Positions 1-9,790 of a DNA stretch of 64,000 nt are shown here, one piece after another. Source of the DNA: Bacillota bacterium (GTDB lineage: Bacteria > Bacillota > Clostridia > Clostridiales > Clostridiaceae). Location of the stretch: the NCBI GenBank assembly GCA_021781745.1, contig JAJXWH010000021.1, positions 20,401 to 84,400 of the forward strand, written 5' to 3'. Numbering within the stretch: position 1 is the first letter of the stretch; every line of letters starts with the position of its first letter. Both the position numbers and the translations under genes were made by a program. The notes beneath the pieces are model-generated. The model ran no database searches, was not told the DNA's origin, and was given only the letters and a program-made list of their open reading frames with translations.

Positions 1-123
1 TTTTTAGTATCCTTGCAATATCTATATATTCTAAAATGTTCTTCTTACAATTTAATTCTTTGTTATATAAATTTTGCCATATTTCTTCTGCACTTAAATT
101 TTCTAAGCTTAAATTTTCTTCCA
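1..123 (-). CDS. Partial CDS, unknown protein (N-terminus only)
   Basis: The minus strand opens with ATG at 123 and stays open for 41 codons to the window edge. An AGGAGTG ribosome site lies 5-6 bases upstream of the ATG. The visible residues begin MEENLSLENLSAEEIW and look like a soluble, acidic N-terminus; no domain can be recognised. The ORF track shows only an antisense shadow here (13..219 +). The good ribosome site and open frame support a real gene; its function cannot be judged. Confidence 0.6.
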
Positions 124-323
124 TGCTTACACTCCTTGGTATATTTTAAGATAGTATATATTAAAATAATCGTACTTGCAAAAATATTTTTAATAAATTG
201 CTATCAAGGTACGCGATAATTTTATCACAATAAAATAAAAGGAGCAATTTTAATAAATAATATTTTGAAATTTTATTTTTAAGAACTACTTACCCTTTAA
301 AATTAAACATTAATGTTTCTTTA

Positions 324-611
324 TTAATTATTAATTATTATATTAAGTTTTCCTCCAGTAAATTTTTCAGCTTCATTAAAAATTTCCAAGGTATTTTCAG
401 CATAATCACCTAATAAGTCCTTACTTTTTTGAAAATCAACCCATTCAATTATAACTGGCAATTGAATATCAGCAGTTAGACAATCCCAAAGTGCATCTAA
501 GTTTTCACCGTAATGAGCAGGAAGTTTTAATTCCTGTTTTAAAATTTGGTGTAAAATATTTTTATCCGTAAGCTTACTGCCTTGTATTACTACTTTATTC
601 AAACTATTCAC
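324..611 (-). CDS. Barstar-family ribonuclease inhibitor
   Basis: This is a small cytoplasmic protein of the barstar family, which binds and blocks barnase-type RNases. Its 95 residues match the usual barstar length of about 90. It carries the barstar signature YGENLDALWDCLT at about residues 34-46, which includes the Asp/Trp residues that plug the barnase active site in the Bacillus pair. It lies 18 bases downstream of the barnase-like gene on the same strand, so the two are surely an enzyme/inhibitor pair in one operon. The inhibitor would protect the cell from RNase that fails to be exported. Confidence 0.95.
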   Translation of the reverse strand: MNSLNKVVIQGSKLTDKNILHQILKQELKLPAHYGENLDALWDCLTADIQLPVIIEWVDFQKSKDLLGDYAENTLEIFNEAEKFTGGKLNIIINN

Positions 612-629
612 ATCCTTTTAAATAAAAAA

Positions 630-1151
630 CTATTTTCCTTTATACAACACTTTAAATGTTTTGTAATGATCTGAGGTAGAGTAAATTAATCCATCATTTG
701 AATAAAGAATCCTATCATCTCCGCGATGTCCTCCATTATAGTTAATATCGCACTCATACCAAATTCTGTTAGCAGCATCTGGGAGAGATTTTTCAGCATT
801 CTTAAAAATATCTCCTCCTATGCTTTTACCTGGTGCTACTTTGCTAAGATCGTCTCCTGGCTTCCATCCAAGTTTATCAGCCTGTGCTTTTGTTATAAAA
901 TTTTCAGGCAAAGTTCCATTTTTATATATATAATCTGCAACGCCTTGAAAATCATTAATTATTATTTTATTTTTTGAATCTCCATTTTGGCCAGAATCCA
1001 TTTTTTTATCTTCTGATTTTGTAGTTTCCACATGGTTATCCTGCTTCTTATTTACAGCAGTTTTATTTGTTGTTGTACATCCAAATAAACTTATGAACAT
1101 AAGTAAAAGTATAAAAACAGCAGAAATTTTCTGTATAAATAATTTTTTCAT
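630..1151 (-). CDS. Barnase-type guanyl-specific ribonuclease, predicted lipoprotein
   Basis: This is an exported RNase of the microbial N1/barnase family. Residues 1-25 form a signal peptide ending in a lipobox (LFGC), so the protein should be lipid-anchored at the outer face of the membrane. A charged linker of about 40 residues follows. The barnase domain (about 65-173) keeps VADYIYKNG, APGKSIGGDIF, WYECDINY, HRGDDRILYS and DHYKTF, which supply the catalytic Glu, the two Arg and the His of barnase. Barstar follows 18 bases downstream. A TATAAT-like -10 lies about 45 bases upstream of the start. Classical barnase is freely secreted, so the lipid anchor is the unusual point. The biological role (competition, RNA scavenging or other) is not shown. 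Confidence 0.93.
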   Translation of the reverse strand: MKKLFIQKISAVFILLLMFISLFGCTTTNKTAVNKKQDNHVETTKSEDKKMDSGQNGDSKNKIIINDFQGVADYIYKNGTLPENFITKAQADKLGWKPGDDLSKVAPGKSIGGDIFKNAEKSLPDAANRIWYECDINYNGGHRGDDRILYSNDGLIYSTSDHYKTFKVLYKGK

Positions 1152-1315
1152 TTTTCATCCTCCATCTAACAAAACCTCTTATATCCTAATATTATATCCC
1201 AAGTAGAAAAAATATTAAACATAGCAAATTCAATGTTTATTCCATTTTCTTCTTTATTTCGGGCTTACCTAACCTATCTTTAAATTATGTTTTGATACAC
1301 TAAATCTAAATATAA

Positions 1316-1489
1316 CTTTTTCTAAATACTAGAACAGAACTTAAATCGTTTCGTAAGTCTCTTGAAAAACTATCTGATTATGATCATACAAATCAAAAAC
1401 ACTTTGAAAAACAAGTCAAAATTAATATTGGGAAAGAATTAAAGGATATGGAAAATTTTTTAGAGAAAATCAGCAAATTGTTTCTATGA
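1316..1489 (+). pseudogene. Possible C-terminal remnant of a lost gene
   Basis: A plus-strand frame runs open to a TGA at 1487-1489 and encodes a lysine-rich helical stretch (RTELKSFRKSLEKLSDYDH and onward). Residue composition looks like real coding, but there is no start codon or ribosome site upstream and a stop lies just before 1316. The family is not recognised. It sits in the 525-base gap between the barnase gene and the ABC permease; the rest of that gap shows nothing apart from the repeat at its right end. It is probably the tail of a deleted gene. Confidence 0.35.
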
Positions 1490-1496
1490 AATAACA

Positions 1497-1592
1497 TACC
1501 CATAAAAATCTAAGCTTTAGATTTTCGTATTTTTTATTGTAGTGCTACCCCGTAACAATAACAAAACACGACCTTTGAAATCCACCATAAAT
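1497..1592. repeat. Intergenic repeat copy 1, with a terminator-like hairpin
   Basis: This segment contains a perfect hairpin (AAAATCTAA-GC-TTAGATTTT, 1505-1525) followed by a T-rich run on the plus strand, and the string gacctttgaaatcc. The same string recurs near 6980, and the AAAATC/GATTTT hairpin recurs near 9950. It lies about 85 bases past the 3' end of the ABC permease, so it may terminate that operon. The copies are diverged. Confidence 0.5.
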
Positions 1593-1676
1593 TTTATACT
1601 ATAAACTTATTTTAAAGTGCAATCATTAAATTTATAAACACATCTATTACACTTATAAAAAGTATTTTAATGAATA

Positions 1677-4070
1677 TTACATTGCCGTTACAACTTGTGA
1701 AATAGAATTGGCTTTAATCCTCTTTAATGGATTTATAACTGATAATATTGTAATAAAAATATAACCTAGAAATATAAATATTATTTGTAATAAAGAAAAT
1801 TTCCACTCCCCAAGAATAAGATTACTTAATGACTTTTGCAACACAAGCCCCAAAGCACATCCTAGAATGCACCCACTTAAGCTATATACTAAAGCTTGGG
1901 TTAGAACCATTCTAAAAAGCTGTTCTCCTGACATTCCAATAGCTCTCATAACGCCTAAATATCTTGTTTTTGATTCTATACTTGTATTCATTGTATTTAT
2001 AATATTTAGGATGCTTATAAGTACTACTACTCCTACAAAGCCATAAATAAATACAGCTATTGTCATAAAAGCATTTTGAGCTTCCGAATTAAGCTGCCTA
2101 ATATCATGCAATTTTAAATTAGAATCCGAATTTACTATGGCTTGTATATTTGCAATATCTTGATTTTTATCATTAAGCTGCATTTCTATAATACTATATT
2201 CATTGTTCTTAAATGTTTGTGAGAAGATCTTTTCTGTTGTTATAAAAGTGCACATTGTTGGACTTTCACTATGCTGAGATATAGAGCTTAATATGCCTAG
2301 AACTATAAATTCTTTATTTCCTTTGTTAGTTTTAATATAAACTTTATCACCTATTTTAAATTTAGTGTTTTTTACCAGATCATTTCCTCTAATTGACTCT
2401 TCCACAACTATTATTCCATTTTGTGTATTTAATTTATCCTCATCTAATTCACCAGCTGTTAAAAATTCTTTAGCCCAATTTAATTGAGTTTTATCGTAAG
2501 AAATAAACCAGGAGTTTTCTGTTCCTACAAATAATCCATTATTATCTGTTTTAATTTCGATAGCATTCTTTTTATATTCATCTGTAAGCCTTGTTGCATC
2601 AAAAGATGCAGTAACATAGTTTGTCATTCTTCCATAAACTTTTTTCATTCCATCTATACTCGATAATTTTGAATATATATCTTTAGAAATTCCTTGCTTA
2701 GAAGTTATATAAATATCAGGCGTTGATGAACTAATTGGTTTTACCCCTAAACATTTTGGATTAACAAGAATGCTAAAGCCCATAAATAAAATGATACTTA
2801 AAGCAATTGAAATTGACATTAAAAATAGAGTTTTCTTTTTAATTACAGCATTGTTTATTCCAAGAGAAATATCAATAGGAAACACTTTTGTTAAAATTCC
2901 TTTTTTCTTTTTCTTTGATATTCTAATTTCATTACTTCCAGTAACTGCATTTACTGGTGATACTTTTGAAGCTTTTCTTGCTGGTATTAAAGAAGCTATG
3001 AAAACTGTTAAAAAACCAATTATAACACCTAAACTTATTCCTACTATACTAAAATTAAATATTGATATTTCTCCAAAAATCTGAGTATTGTAATATTTTA
3101 GTATAGCACAGCAAATAAAAGTAATTACCATTCCTGTTATTATGCCTATAGGGATTGCTTTTAAAGAAATAAATATTCCTTCACGTCTTACTAATTTATT
3201 TATTTGTTTTTCAGAGGCACCAATGCATATTAATATTCCAAACTGCCTGACTCTTTCCATAACCGTAATATTAAAGGTATTATAAATCATTGTAACTGCT
3301 GTCACAAGAACAAGTAAAAATAATACGGCTCCTATAGCATATAGTTGTATAACTCTATTATTATTCGTCTGCATCATAAGTGCTAGAAGACCTTCATTAT
3401 GCGCTAATCTTTCATCTGTCAATTTTAAATCTTTCTTGAATTGATCTTCTGTCTGCCTTATATTTACTCCATCTTTAAATAAAATATAAATTTGACTCGA
3501 TGCAGGCGTTAACGAATTTGAAATGTTTACTGATAGAAAGACTATAGGTATAGAAGCTGCTTTTGTAGCTCCCCAATCGTTATATACTCCACTTACAGTA
3601 AATTCTTTGATTGAACTATTAGGTACTTCTACTGAAACTGTATCCCCAATATTAATTTTAGCTTTTTCCACAAACCACTTTTCAAGCATAATCTCATTCT
3701 CTTTTGTTGGATAAGTTCCTTCTGCTAAATTAAAATTTAAATTGTTTGCAAATTTCTCATCTAAAGATGCTAATGCACATTTTTCATTATTTATGGTTCC
3801 TTCTCCTAAATCCTTTAAAGTTCCAGAATTATTTACCTCAATTCTATTATTAACATAAGCAGTCTCATTTTCAGATGGATTAAAAATTGTTATATGGTAG
3901 TTTCCTTCTTTTTTCAATATTTGTGCTCTTTCAAATTTAATAAGCGACTCTAACATTGAAAAAATACTTACTACAAGAGTCACTGCTATAACTACACTTA
4001 AACTTACCAGCCTAGTTTTTTTCTTATGAATCGCTAAATGTTTTGGAGCAAGGGCAAGATAACTTGTCAT
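1677..4070 (-). CDS. ABC transporter permease with two FtsX domains
   Basis: This is the membrane half of an ABC exporter of the MacB/FtsX type. Its 797 residues hold an N-terminal membrane anchor (about 20-42), a large extracytoplasmic part, and a first FtsX block with three membrane segments near 240-370. A second extracytoplasmic part and a C-terminal FtsX block (about 670-790) follow. The start overlaps the ATPase stop by four bases (ATGA), so the two are translationally coupled. The upstream response regulator and kinase make this a peptide- or antibiotic-responsive exporter of the Bce/Vex kind. The substrate cannot be read from the sequence. Confidence 0.9.
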   Translation of the reverse strand: MTSYLALAPKHLAIHKKKTRLVSLSVVIAVTLVVSIFSMLESLIKFERAQILKKEGNYHITIFNPSENETAYVNNRIEVNNSGTLKDLGEGTINNEKCALASLDEKFANNLNFNLAEGTYPTKENEIMLEKWFVEKAKINIGDTVSVEVPNSSIKEFTVSGVYNDWGATKAASIPIVFLSVNISNSLTPASSQIYILFKDGVNIRQTEDQFKKDLKLTDERLAHNEGLLALMMQTNNNRVIQLYAIGAVLFLLVLVTAVTMIYNTFNITVMERVRQFGILICIGASEKQINKLVRREGIFISLKAIPIGIITGMVITFICCAILKYYNTQIFGEISIFNFSIVGISLGVIIGFLTVFIASLIPARKASKVSPVNAVTGSNEIRISKKKKKGILTKVFPIDISLGINNAVIKKKTLFLMSISIALSIILFMGFSILVNPKCLGVKPISSSTPDIYITSKQGISKDIYSKLSSIDGMKKVYGRMTNYVTASFDATRLTDEYKKNAIEIKTDNNGLFVGTENSWFISYDKTQLNWAKEFLTAGELDEDKLNTQNGIIVVEESIRGNDLVKNTKFKIGDKVYIKTNKGNKEFIVLGILSSISQHSESPTMCTFITTEKIFSQTFKNNEYSIIEMQLNDKNQDIANIQAIVNSDSNLKLHDIRQLNSEAQNAFMTIAVFIYGFVGVVVLISILNIINTMNTSIESKTRYLGVMRAIGMSGEQLFRMVLTQALVYSLSGCILGCALGLVLQKSLSNLILGEWKFSLLQIIFIFLGYIFITILSVINPLKRIKANSISQVVTAM

Positions 4071-4750
4071 TTCATTTCACCCCCTAGTTCTGACACACTA
4101 CCATCTTCAACATTAAAAACTCTATCTCCTAATGAAGCAAAATTTTGATTATGCGTAATCATAATTAATGTTTGATTGTATTTACTAACAGATAGTTTTA
4201 AGAGATTAATTACCTCCTTACTGTTCTTAGTATCAAGATTTCCTGTTGGTTCATCTGCCAAAATAATAGCTGGTCTTGTCGCTAAGGCTCGTCCTATAGC
4301 GACACGCTGCTGCTGCCCTCCTGATAACTGATTAGGAAGATGATTTTTTCTACCTGATAAACCTAGTATTTCTAATAATTCATTTATATATTTTTTATTT
4401 GGTTTTTTATTATCCAACAATATTGGCAATATAATATTCTCTTCAACATTTAATTCTGGTACCAAATTAAACGCTTGAAATATAAATCCAATATTACGTC
4501 TTCTAAAAACTGATAACTCCTTTTCTTTCATTACAAAAATATCTCTATTATCTAACAACACTTTTCCAGACGTAGCAGTATCTATGCCTCCCATAATATT
4601 AAGCAATGTACTTTTTCCTGACCCTGATGGCCCTATAATTGAAACAAACTCTCCTTTATTAATTGAAAAAGTGACATTTTTTAATGCTTCTACTTTATTC
4701 TCACCTTTTCCATATGTTTTACATATATTTTCAATTCTTAATATCTCCAA
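4067..4750 (-). CDS. ABC transporter ATP-binding protein (MacB/LolD type)
   Basis: This is the ATPase partner of the adjacent FtsX-type permease. It has Walker [12 protein letters not shown], the Q-loop region, signature [16 protein letters not shown] and Walker [13 protein letters not shown]. The ORF track begins at a GTG at 4765, but the AGGTG ribosome site (4762-4758) lies inside that extension. It is spaced 7 bases from a TTG at 4750, which is therefore the likelier start ([14 protein letters not shown]). The gene overlaps the permease by four bases and lies 71 bases after the kinase gene. Confidence 0.92.
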   Translation of the reverse strand: MEILRIENICKTYGKGENKVEALKNVTFSINKGEFVSIIGPSGSGKSTLLNIMGGIDTATSGKVLLDNRDIFVMKEKELSVFRRRNIGFIFQAFNLVPELNVEENIILPILLDNKKPNKKYINELLEILGLSGRKNHLPNQLSGGQQQRVAIGRALATRPAIILADEPTGNLDTKNSKEVINLLKLSVSKYNQTLIMITHNQNFASLGDRVFNVEDGSVSELGGEMK

Positions 4751-4821
4751 TATTAAACACCTCACTTTTTTATTTTAAGTTAACTATAACTCATGAAGCT
4801 TACAGTTAGATGTATTTAATC

Positions 4822-6066
4822 TTACAATGTTGTAAGCTTTGAAAAAACCAAATTAAAAGTAGCTCCCTTTCCCAGTTCACTTTCTACCATAATTGTGCCA
4901 TTATGTTTTTCAATAATGGACTTTGAAAGCGTTAGACCAATTCCAACTCCCTGAATATTTTTTGAAAACTTACTTCTATAAAATCTTTTAAAAATATAGT
5001 GAAGATCCTCACTATGAATACCAAAACCGTTATCCTTAATCATAATTCTTGTATCTACAGGTGTATTATCACAAGAAATTAATATTTCATTTCCTGACTC
5101 CGTATGATCTAATGCATTTTTAATTATGTTACATATAGACTCTAGCATCCATACTTTATCGCAAATAAGACTAACCTTATTATTACAATTTAATACTATT
5201 TTTTTACCTTCACATTTTGCTCGAGTTTGAAATCTCATAATTATATCTTCAAAAAAAACTTTAAGGTTGCAATTTTCTTTATTAAGCTCAATTGCCCCTG
5301 CATTTAATTTTGCTAATTTCAATAAATTTTGAATCAAATTTTCCATTCGTTCTAATTCATTCTTAATTTTTAAATTGAAATTATTAACTACTTCATTGTT
5401 TATATTTTCATCCAATATAATTTCGTTATACATTTCTAATGCTGCTAGTGGTGTTTTCAATTGATGGGATATATCAGAAATTGTGTCTTTTAAGAATTCT
5501 TTATTTTGCTTTTCTTTTATTATGTGGGTTGTTAAAGACGTGGCCATCATATTAATTGCTGAAAAAAGTTTTGATAAATTTCCTTCCTTATTATCATCTA
5601 AACGTATTTTATAATTACCATTCATAAAATTTAAAATATCCGAATTAGCTTTTTCTAGACTTTTATTGTATTTAACAGCGAATATCAATAATATGGTTAA
5701 TAATGCTGTTCCTATACCTAAAGATAAAATAAAAGCTATTATTGCATATTTATTATGAAAAGCTTTTACACTAGGAATAAGACTATTATTTGTACTTTCA
5801 TCATATCCTGCACTTCTTAATAGGATTTCTCCTCTTTTATAATCTTCTTTATTCTTTTCATGTGTAAAAGCAACTTGAAACTGTGACATGTTTACCTTAT
5901 TTTCATATAAAAATCCTGCTACTTCACAATCGTGCTTTATTAATTCCTTTTTATAATCATTAGTAACCATTGTTATTATTACTTGTCCTAAAAGAATATA
6001 AGAAAATAGAATAATTATTACAGAAATAAATAATTTTTTTAAATCTTTAATATCAAAAATGCTCAT
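4822..6066 (-). CDS. Sensor histidine kinase, partner of the FtsX-type ABC exporter
   Basis: This is a membrane sensor kinase. It has two membrane segments (about 10-32 and 110-132) flanking an extracytoplasmic loop of about 75 residues, then a HAMP-like linker. The dimerisation/phosphoacceptor box is DISHQLKTPLAALEMYNE, and the ATPase domain carries the N box, DNGFGI and GVGIGLTLSK. The 414-residue length and the gene order regulator-kinase-ATPase-permease resemble VncRS/Vex-type units. It follows the response regulator by 9 bases. The signal is unknown. Confidence 0.92.
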   Translation of the reverse strand: MSIFDIKDLKKLFISVIIILFSYILLGQVIITMVTNDYKKELIKHDCEVAGFLYENKVNMSQFQVAFTHEKNKEDYKRGEILLRSAGYDESTNNSLIPSVKAFHNKYAIIAFILSLGIGTALLTILLIFAVKYNKSLEKANSDILNFMNGNYKIRLDDNKEGNLSKLFSAINMMATSLTTHIIKEKQNKEFLKDTISDISHQLKTPLAALEMYNEIILDENINNEVVNNFNLKIKNELERMENLIQNLLKLAKLNAGAIELNKENCNLKVFFEDIIMRFQTRAKCEGKKIVLNCNNKVSLICDKVWMLESICNIIKNALDHTESGNEILISCDNTPVDTRIMIKDNGFGIHSEDLHYIFKRFYRSKFSKNIQGVGIGLTLSKSIIEKHNGTIMVESELGKGATFNLVFSKLTTL

Positions 6067-6075
6067 GTTAAATCC

Positions 6076-6762
6076 TCACTTTACAATATTCCACTTATAA
6101 CCAGCACCACGTATTGTTAATAAATATTTAGGTTTTTCTGGGTCATCTTCAATTTTGCATCTTAATCTTCTTATATATACAGATAAAGTATTATCGTCTA
6201 TAAAGCTGCCATTATTATCCCATAGCCTATCCAAAATTATTTCCCGTGTCAATACTATATTGGGATTTTTCATGAATAAACACAACAGCCTGTATTCAGC
6301 TGCGGTGACTTCTATTTCATTCTTATTTTTAAAGACTCTGCTTTCTTCTAAGTTTATCATTATACTATTTGAATATACTTGATTTTGTTCAATATTGGAT
6401 AATTTTGTGCGACGCATAAGGGCATTAATTCTTGAAATAAGTTCATTTAATTTGAATGGCTTTGTAATATAATCATCACCACCAATATCAAGTCCCATTA
6501 CAATATTAACTTCTTCATCTGAAGCGGTAAGAAAAATAATTGGAACATTGGAACTTTGACGTACTTTCTTACAAATTTCAAAACCAGTACCATCTGGTAA
6601 TGTTAAATCAAGAATAAGCAAATCATAATTATTATCTTCAAATATGCATAATGCTTCTTTTACTGTTTTCGCTATATTAACATTAAATCCGTTCTTTTGA
6701 AGGGAGAATTCAAGGCCATCAATCAAACTCAAGTCATCTTCTACTAAAAGAATGTTATTCAT
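6076..6762 (-). CDS. OmpR-family response regulator
   Basis: This is a DNA-binding response regulator of 228 residues. The receiver domain (about 1-115) has the acidic pair ED near residue 8, the phospho-acceptor Asp in LLILDLTLPDG, the Thr in FLTAS and the Lys in KPFKLNEL. A winged-helix output domain follows (about 130-226, ending RGAGYKW). It is the first gene of an apparent four-gene operon and presumably controls the exporter genes downstream. The ATG follows a ribosome site (AAAGGAGAAT). Confidence 0.93.
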   Translation of the reverse strand: MNNILLVEDDLSLIDGLEFSLQKNGFNVNIAKTVKEALCIFEDNNYDLLILDLTLPDGTGFEICKKVRQSSNVPIIFLTASDEEVNIVMGLDIGGDDYITKPFKLNELISRINALMRRTKLSNIEQNQVYSNSIMINLEESRVFKNKNEIEVTAAEYRLLCLFMKNPNIVLTREIILDRLWDNNGSFIDDNTLSVYIRRLRCKIEDDPEKPKYLLTIRGAGYKWNIVK

Positions 6763-6882
6763 TATTATTCTCCTTTTGTTCTAATATTTACCACAAGTTT
6801 ATCTATTTTAATCCTATCACATATTTTAAAATAAAGTCCATAAGATTATTTACTTTAGTTATAGTGCATATTCATTTGAGCA

Positions 6883-6992
6883 CCCATAACAATAAAAACC
6901 TACGCCCATCTGCACGCAGCTATTTTAGCCACATACAAATGGTCGTGGGTTTCATGGTGGAGGCGAAGCGTGACCTTTGAAATCCTTTATAC
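6883..6992. repeat. Intergenic repeat copy 2
   Basis: This copy contains tcgtgggtttcatg, ggcgaagcgtgacc and gacctttgaaatcc, which match parts of copies 3 (near 9943) and 1 (near 1497). It begins immediately past the 3' end of the alpha/beta hydrolase. About 45 bases in its middle are unlike the other copies. No coding potential is visible. Confidence 0.5.
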
Positions 6993-7010
6993 TTCACTAA
7001 AATTAAATTC

Positions 7011-8015
7011 TTAATGTGTAAATTTTTGTATAAATTCATCTGTCATATTAGCAATTGTATCGCATTGTGTCCAATGTAAATAATGCTGTCCATCTAAATA
7101 TTCAAGCTTTTGTATATCTGGATTTGAAATTACTTCTTTATGTATTCCATCCCATGTAACACTTAATCCTTCGTCTTCATATTCTTTACATGAATCATTG
7201 CTCAATAAAAATAATATTGGTATATTATCAGGATACTTTATATCATATAGCGACTTACAATTATCCATGAAATTTCTATTTTCACTAAACTGTGCTTTTG
7301 TTATGGATCTTCTGTTCATTATTTCGGTAACAATTCTTATTTCTTCTTCCGAATAACTTCCACTAGATTCCATTTGTCGAACAAATTCAATTCCAGATAG
7401 GTGGAAAAGTCGTGATAAACCTGTTATATCCATAAATCTTACAATATGATAAAGCCCATTTGAAATTTTTTTATTTTCGTCATATTTTGCCTGATTAGGC
7501 ACTGAAGAATCAATACCTATCATAGCTTCTACTTCTTGAGGGTAGATCTTCATATATTGCATACAATAAATTCCCGATATTGAATGTGGCATTAAAATAT
7601 ATGGTGGTTTAATTCCATACTCATTTAACGCTGCTCTTATTTCTTCCACAATAAATTTATTGTTCATTTCCATGTTAGTATCATCACTTAGTCCATAACC
7701 AGGATACTCCAAAGTTACTACCTTATAATTTTTACTTAGCTTATCTACAAGTGGCTTAAAATCAGTAATAGGACTTGGAGTTCCCATCCCACTTAGCAAT
7801 ACAATAGTTTTTTCGCCTTCTCCAGTGACTGACATCCTTATATTAATGCCATTTACATTTACTTTTGTACCTATTTTATCTAAAACTTCATCTTCCTTCA
7901 TACACATAATTTTATTCCAAGCTGTTGTACAAATTAAAAACATTGTTACAACACACAATATTATAATAAAAATTTTCTTTAATATTTTAGTTGCTTTTAT
8001 TAATTTATTCTTCAT
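7011..8015 (-). CDS. Alpha/beta hydrolase with N-terminal membrane anchor
   Basis: This is a serine-hydrolase-fold protein of 334 residues. A membrane segment (about 12-32) anchors a domain that would face outward. The oxyanion region is LLSGMGTPSP. The nucleophile elbow reads MPHSISGIYC, where the family usually has GHSxG. An acid and a C-terminal His (DGQHYLHW) are in place for a triad. It lies 30 bases after the second histidine kinase and looks like the last gene of a regulator-kinase-hydrolase operon. The substrate is unknown; esterase or peptidase activity is possible. Confidence 0.85.
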   Translation of the reverse strand: MKNKLIKATKILKKIFIIILCVVTMFLICTTAWNKIMCMKEDEVLDKIGTKVNVNGINIRMSVTGEGEKTIVLLSGMGTPSPITDFKPLVDKLSKNYKVVTLEYPGYGLSDDTNMEMNNKFIVEEIRAALNEYGIKPPYILMPHSISGIYCMQYMKIYPQEVEAMIGIDSSVPNQAKYDENKKISNGLYHIVRFMDITGLSRLFHLSGIEFVRQMESSGSYSEEEIRIVTEIMNRRSITKAQFSENRNFMDNCKSLYDIKYPDNIPILFLLSNDSCKEYEDEGLSVTWDGIHKEVISNPDIQKLEYLDGQHYLHWTQCDTIANMTDEFIQKFTH

Positions 8016-8045
8016 ATAATTTCGAAAAGTAATATATCAAATTAA

Positions 8046-9140
8046 TTATTCTTTTATTAAAGGAATACTGATGATTATCTTTGCTCCTCTTGTTACTTCA
8101 TCATTTGCAAGCATCATTCTGCCATTATGCTGTTTTACAATACTGTCTGAAATGAATAACCCCATTCCATAATGATTCTCTCTTCCTCTGCTAATATCAT
8201 CCATATAGAATTGCTCTAAACCATGCTTTAAAGCATTTTGGCTAAATCCATGACCTGAATCTGTAATAGAAATAATAGCATTATCCTCTGATGCATTAAC
8301 TCTAACTCTTATATTTCCTTTTGGCTTTGTAAAATCAAGGGCATTAGAAACAAGATTATTAATCATACGTTGAAACAACAGTTTATCTGCACAAATAAAC
8401 ATAGTTTTTTGCTCATTTTCCACAGAAAGAGTAACTTCTTTTTCTTTTGCTATTCTTACTAATGGTAAAATTATCTCATTAACCATTGAATAAAGTTCTA
8501 GTTTATGTGCATTCATAATATAACCTTTTTCTGCTCTTGCCATATCTAAAAGGTTATTTAAGTATTTTTCCATTTGGTCCAAACTGTATTTAGCATCTTC
8601 AACATACTCTGCATTAGTTTCATCTGTTATGATATTTTGAAGCAAATCTACATTTCCTTTTAACACTGTCATTGGAGTTTTAAAATCATGAGCAAGTGCA
8701 TAAATCTGATCTTTACGTCTTTGCTCTAAACTCCATTGTTTTTCTAGAGATTCCTTTAATACCAGCCTCATATCATTCATGCTATCCAATATTTCATTAA
8801 TTTCTTTTATCTCACTATGAGAAATTTCAAAATCTAAATCTTGTACTTTAATTTTTTCTATAACCTTCAAAATAGCTTGACCATTTTTTCTTAATTTTCT
8901 CGCTGTAAAAAATGGGATAGCTATAGTTAAGACTAGTACAACTCCAAAGTATCCAAAAAACAAAACTGCTTCAATATTATTCAATGATTCAGGCGTTAAA
9001 ATATTTTTACTAGCAATTATAGACAAAAATATAAGAACACATGCTGTTAAACCTAAAATACCAAAGCCTATTCCATAAACTGCTTTTGTTAAAATAACCA
9101 TTATACTTGTCTGACGTCTTTTATTTTTCACATTGCCCAT
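8046..9140 (-). CDS. Sensor histidine kinase (second two-component system)
   Basis: This is a membrane sensor kinase of 364 residues. Two membrane segments (about 15-40 and 60-80) enclose a very short outer loop, so the signal may be sensed in the membrane. A HAMP-like linker leads to the phosphoacceptor box YALAHDFKTPMTVLKGN. The ATPase domain has the N box, DSGHGFS and GMGLFISDSIV. Its start overlaps the end of the response regulator gene by 13 bases. The linked hydrolase downstream is a candidate target or partner. Confidence 0.92.
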   Translation of the reverse strand: MGNVKNKRRQTSIMVILTKAVYGIGFGILGLTACVLIFLSIIASKNILTPESLNNIEAVLFFGYFGVVLVLTIAIPFFTARKLRKNGQAILKVIEKIKVQDLDFEISHSEIKEINEILDSMNDMRLVLKESLEKQWSLEQRRKDQIYALAHDFKTPMTVLKGNVDLLQNIITDETNAEYVEDAKYSLDQMEKYLNNLLDMARAEKGYIMNAHKLELYSMVNEIILPLVRIAKEKEVTLSVENEQKTMFICADKLLFQRMINNLVSNALDFTKPKGNIRVRVNASEDNAIISITDSGHGFSQNALKHGLEQFYMDDISRGRENHYGMGLFISDSIVKQHNGRMMLANDEVTRGAKIIISIPLIKE

Positions 9141-9790
9141 TTATATCCAATCCCCCATACTGTTTCTATAGGTGATACCTTGAAATCATTAAATTTTTTT
9201 CTAATATTCTTTACATGAGTTACTATTGTATTATCACAGCTTTCACTTTCATATCCAAAAACAGCTTCATAAATCTGTTCTCTTGAAAACACTTGACCTT
9301 TATGCCTAACTAGAAATTCACAGATTTGATATTCACCTTTTGTGAAATCTATATACTCATTCCCTACACTTAATTTCATTTCCTGCAAATCAAAACTAAT
9401 ATTTCCACTGTGAATCATTACATGGTGTTTACGATTGTCTCTTCTTATATGAGCATTTACACGAGCTTTTAACTCCTCTATTCCAAATGGCTTTTTTATA
9501 TAATCATCTGCACCTAGTCCAAATCCATATACAATACTTTCTTCTTCTGTTTTTGCAGTAATGAACATAATAGGACAATCTACTTTATCACGAATTCTCC
9601 TACATGCTTCAAAGCCATCTGTTCCAGGCATCATAACATCAAGCAATATCATATCAAAACTCTTAAGTTTGTCCTCAGCAAGACTATCAAAATTCAAGTA
9701 TGATGTAATGTTATGCCCATCCTGAACTAAAATATTTCTAATCAACCTTAGAATTCTCTCATCATCATCTACAACAAGTATCCTAGCCAT
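9128..9790 (-). CDS. OmpR-family response regulator (second system)
   Basis: This response regulator has 220 residues. The receiver domain has VVDDDERILR, the phospho-Asp in MILLDVMMPGTDG, and the Lys in KKPFGIEEL. The C-terminal winged helix ends WGIGYKWAM. It overlaps the kinase gene by 13 bases and heads a three-gene unit with the kinase and the anchored hydrolase. The spacing suggests a single promoter in the 225-base gap before mutS. Confidence 0.93.
   Translation of the reverse strand: MARILVVDDDERILRLIRNILVQDGHNITSYLNFDSLAEDKLKSFDMILLDVMMPGTDGFEACRRIRDKVDCPIMFITAKTEEESIVYGFGLGADDYIKKPFGIEELKARVNAHIRRDNRKHHVMIHSGNISFDLQEMKLSVGNEYIDFTKGEYQICEFLVRHKGQVFSREQIYEAVFGYESESCDNTIVTHVKNIRKKFNDFKVSPIETVWGIGYKWAM

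Noticed and set aside
13-219. 68-aa plus-strand ORF at the window start
   Set aside because: It is antisense to a minus-strand gene with a proper ATG and ribosome site (1..123), is rich in Leu/Ile/Phe/Tyr as expected for shadow frames, and has no ribosome site.
1677-9790. Idea that the two two-component systems and exporter form one bacteriocin immunity island
   Set aside because: No bacteriocin precursor, modification enzyme or peptidase transporter is nearby. The two systems are in separate units, so only separate annotation is supported.
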